This document shows, one piece after another, positions 62,337 to 64,000 of a stretch of DNA of 64,000 nucleotides. The translations under genes were made by a program, and so were the position numbers. Position 1 is the stretch's first letter, and every line of letters begins with the position of its first letter. Source of the stretch: Adineta vaga (taxonomy: Eukaryota > Rotifera); the NCBI GenBank assembly GCA_021613535.1, contig CP075496.1:7998001-8062000 (forward strand), given 5' to 3'. The notes under the pieces are model-generated. The model was not told the origin of the DNA, searched no databases, and saw only the letters and a program-made list of their open reading frames with translations.

Positions 62337-63198
62337 GAGAAGGTGAAACAACAAAAATAAAGAATTGCTTCGGGTTGTTTGATACATTTATAGGAATAAA
62401 TTGTGGATCAATACGAAGATATTATTTGATATTTCACTAAGTATTTTTCTTCTCGTTAAAGTATATGTTGACATAAATAACAGTGACTTGTATTTCATAT
62501 GTATATATCTACTTATACGAAAGCATCTTATGTAAAGAATAATAAATCTTTTTGTCCTTAGTTCTCAATCTGCATCAATTCATTTTTACTTTATTATCAT
62601 TGATTGAAAAGTTTTCAATTCATAAGGAGTATGAGTAGTCGAAACGTACGACAGAACACTTCATTTCTAGTTGTGATGTTTTTCTTCTAAACGTTTCTTT
62701 TTCAATGATTAGAATAGAAAACTGCGATCTTTTCTGTCTGTGTTTTTTTTGAAAATTATAAAATCAATCATCCTCCAGGGTAAATAATAGAAGAAAAGAA
62801 CATCAAAATAACACTTCGTCTTTTTTTCTCTTTTCAATGACATCCTCCTTATTCATTTTAGCATTTGTGTAGGTGATAAAAACGACGAAGTTAGGTAAGG
62901 TAGAATAACGATTCATTAGTAGTATAGAGATTTATTCAAAAAGTAAAAGAGACCTTGTTAAGAACGTGTGAAATCTGTTTAGACGTAGGATGTACAATCT
63001 TTATCTTAATCCAAAATTTAAATGTCTGTTCAGAGAAATAGTGTACATTTTATCTTTTTACTTGAAGAATAACGATTTTTTCTTCTTTGAGTATAAGTCG
63101 AATTAAATCATCAAGAAAATAGATATTGAGAATAAGGAAACATCAATTAAAACAGATATTTATGTCTGTTCAATACTTATCACCATGAAAATTGATTA

Positions 63199-63221
63199 CA
63201 TATATATATATATATATATAT
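63199..63221. repeat. TA microsatellite
   Basis: About eleven TA units in the intergenic stretch before the last gene. Similar runs are at 27211-27233 and 40891-40912. Confidence 0.85.
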
Positions 63222-63333
63222 AGAACGAAGATTTAACTGCGTAGAGAAGTACAAAAGTATGAGTGAGAATAGTGTTAATTAATTTGAGAATAAGAACGAT
63301 CTGGTATGAGTATCAAGATACCTTTATCTTTGT

Positions 63334-63350
63334 TATCGCCATCTATAGAT
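63334..63350 (-). promoter_or_regulatory. candidate ATAGATGGCGAT element
   Basis: The minus strand reads ATCTATAGATGGCGATA. It lies about 270 bp upstream of the start codon at 63620. One of five similar intergenic sites. Confidence 0.35.
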
Positions 63351-63619
63351 TTCGCTAGTTGTCAGTAGTCTTATCACTCATGGTTGGTTTATATAATGAG
63401 ACAATAGACATCATGAAGACTGCGTCATGATTCGTTTCCTTTCTATCTAATTAGTTTAGCTCGTACTTGTACATGCATGTCTGTCTTTTTTCTTAGTCTA
63501 AACAAACAAGAGAATAAAAATGTTCTTATTTATAGATATCAAAGTAAAAGAAATATTTTCTCTATTTAGATGTTTTTGTCTTCCATTCGTGTCGTAATTA
63601 AATATTCTTTGTTTTACTA

Positions 63620-64000
63620 ATGAATGATCAAATAGAAGATTCAACACCTCAGGATGATCGATTTAAAAAACAAACACGAGGTTCTCAATCTTCACGAAAA
63701 TCTCGTTCGATAAGTCGATATTTTCTTGGCACAAAACGTTCTAGTGTTGATATAACAACACAAGATAGTGATATAACACGTTGTTTAACATCCATTGGAA
63801 TCTTTGATAGTTATGAACTTTGGACAAATGTAACATTATTTCGTGATTATCGAACATGTCGACGTTTATTGATTCTTACTGAGAAAAATCAATTAATTAT
63901 CGGTAAATCCAATCCTAAACAATCATTATTTAAAATCAAACATCGAATCGATCTTCATCGAATTTGGTTACATACAAATTTTCTGGATTCGATTGCTTCT
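63620..64000 (+). CDS. partial gene, possible PH-domain signalling protein
   Basis: An open frame from ATG 63620 runs to the window end (127 codons). The first 45 residues are basic and Ser-rich. From about residue 55 the pattern GIFDSYELWTNVTLF, then RRLLILTEKNQLIIGKS, then LFKIKHRIDLHRIWLH looks like the first strands of a PH domain of the kind found in RhoGEF or ARHGAP20-type proteins, where a hydrophobic 'LFLFTDLLLI' strand precedes a 'K.K..I.L..LW' strand. The gene is cut, so the catalytic domain cannot be named. Confidence 0.5.
   Translation, partial: MNDQIEDSTPQDDRFKKQTRGSQSSRKSRSISRYFLGTKRSSVDITTQDSDITRCLTSIGIFDSYELWTNVTLFRDYRTCRRLLILTEKNQLIIGKSNPKQSLFKIKHRIDLHRIWLHTNFLDSIAS

Larger units (their letters stand above)
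62171..63619. other. intergenic, 1.45 kb
   Basis: No gene seen. It contains a GGGA tandem run (62317-62336), a TA microsatellite (about 63199-63221) and one recurrent GCCATCTATAGA motif (63334-63350). Confidence 0.6.

Noticed and set aside
1-64000. Retroelements, DNA transposons or integrated viral genes
   Set aside because: No reverse transcriptase, transposase, integrase or capsid-like frames and no long terminal repeats were seen on either strand.

Overview
The window looks like nuclear DNA of a small invertebrate, most probably a bdelloid rotifer (Adineta/Rotaria type). The reasons are AT-rich sequence, very dense genes, GT..AG introns that are mostly 45-65 bp with a T-rich 3' end, animal-specific gene families (opsin, NK-type homeobox, ZC4H2, AXDND1, TMEM107, TEDC1) and a large multi-module chitinase. 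The taxon is an inference. I see no transposon, CRISPR array, rRNA or convincing tRNA. Exon joins below were worked out by hand from splice sites and reading phase; most gene models close in frame, and exceptions are stated.

Layout. 0-8.3 kb: 3' part of PIGN (+), a secreted DUF4139-like protein (+), an opsin of eight exons (+) and a four-EF-hand calmodulin-like protein (-). 8.3-13 kb: gene-poor, with one SH2-domain (tensin-like) gene. 12.9-21.8 kb: one 31-exon gene for a secreted protein with a 23-copy Thr-rich repeat, four GH18 chitinase modules (two with the catalytic Glu, two without) and two chitin-binding peritrophin-A modules. 22-29 kb: a tetraspan PPxY protein and three tandem SLC46-like transporters, the first carrying a 1-bp frameshift. 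29.6-35.3 kb: SLC39A9, an HP1-type chromodomain protein, PSMA4 (-) and ZC4H2 (-). 35.5-40.5 kb: AXDND1-like gene (+) with an NK-type homeobox gene nested antisense in its largest intron. 41-46.7 kb: separase (-). 47.7-49.6 kb: SLC17-like transporter (+). 50-54.5 kb: NHLRC2 (-), a TMEM134/TMEM230-family gene (-) and TMEM107 (-). 54.9-62.2 kb: PHF10 (+), TEDC1 (+), PHB2 (+) and MANEA-like GH99 (+). The last gene, from 63.62 kb, is cut by the window end and may encode a PH-domain signalling protein.

Most genes are unrelated housekeeping or signalling genes, so there is no operon-like logic. Three links stand out: the tandem transporter family; several cilium/centriole genes (AXDND1, TMEM107, TEDC1) within about 24 kb; and a short motif close to ATAGATGGCGCTA that recurs upstream of start codons in five intergenic regions. 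The most unusual structures are the homeobox/AXDND1 nested pair, whose antisense coding exons overlap by 7 bp across a splice donor, and the half-active four-module chitinase.
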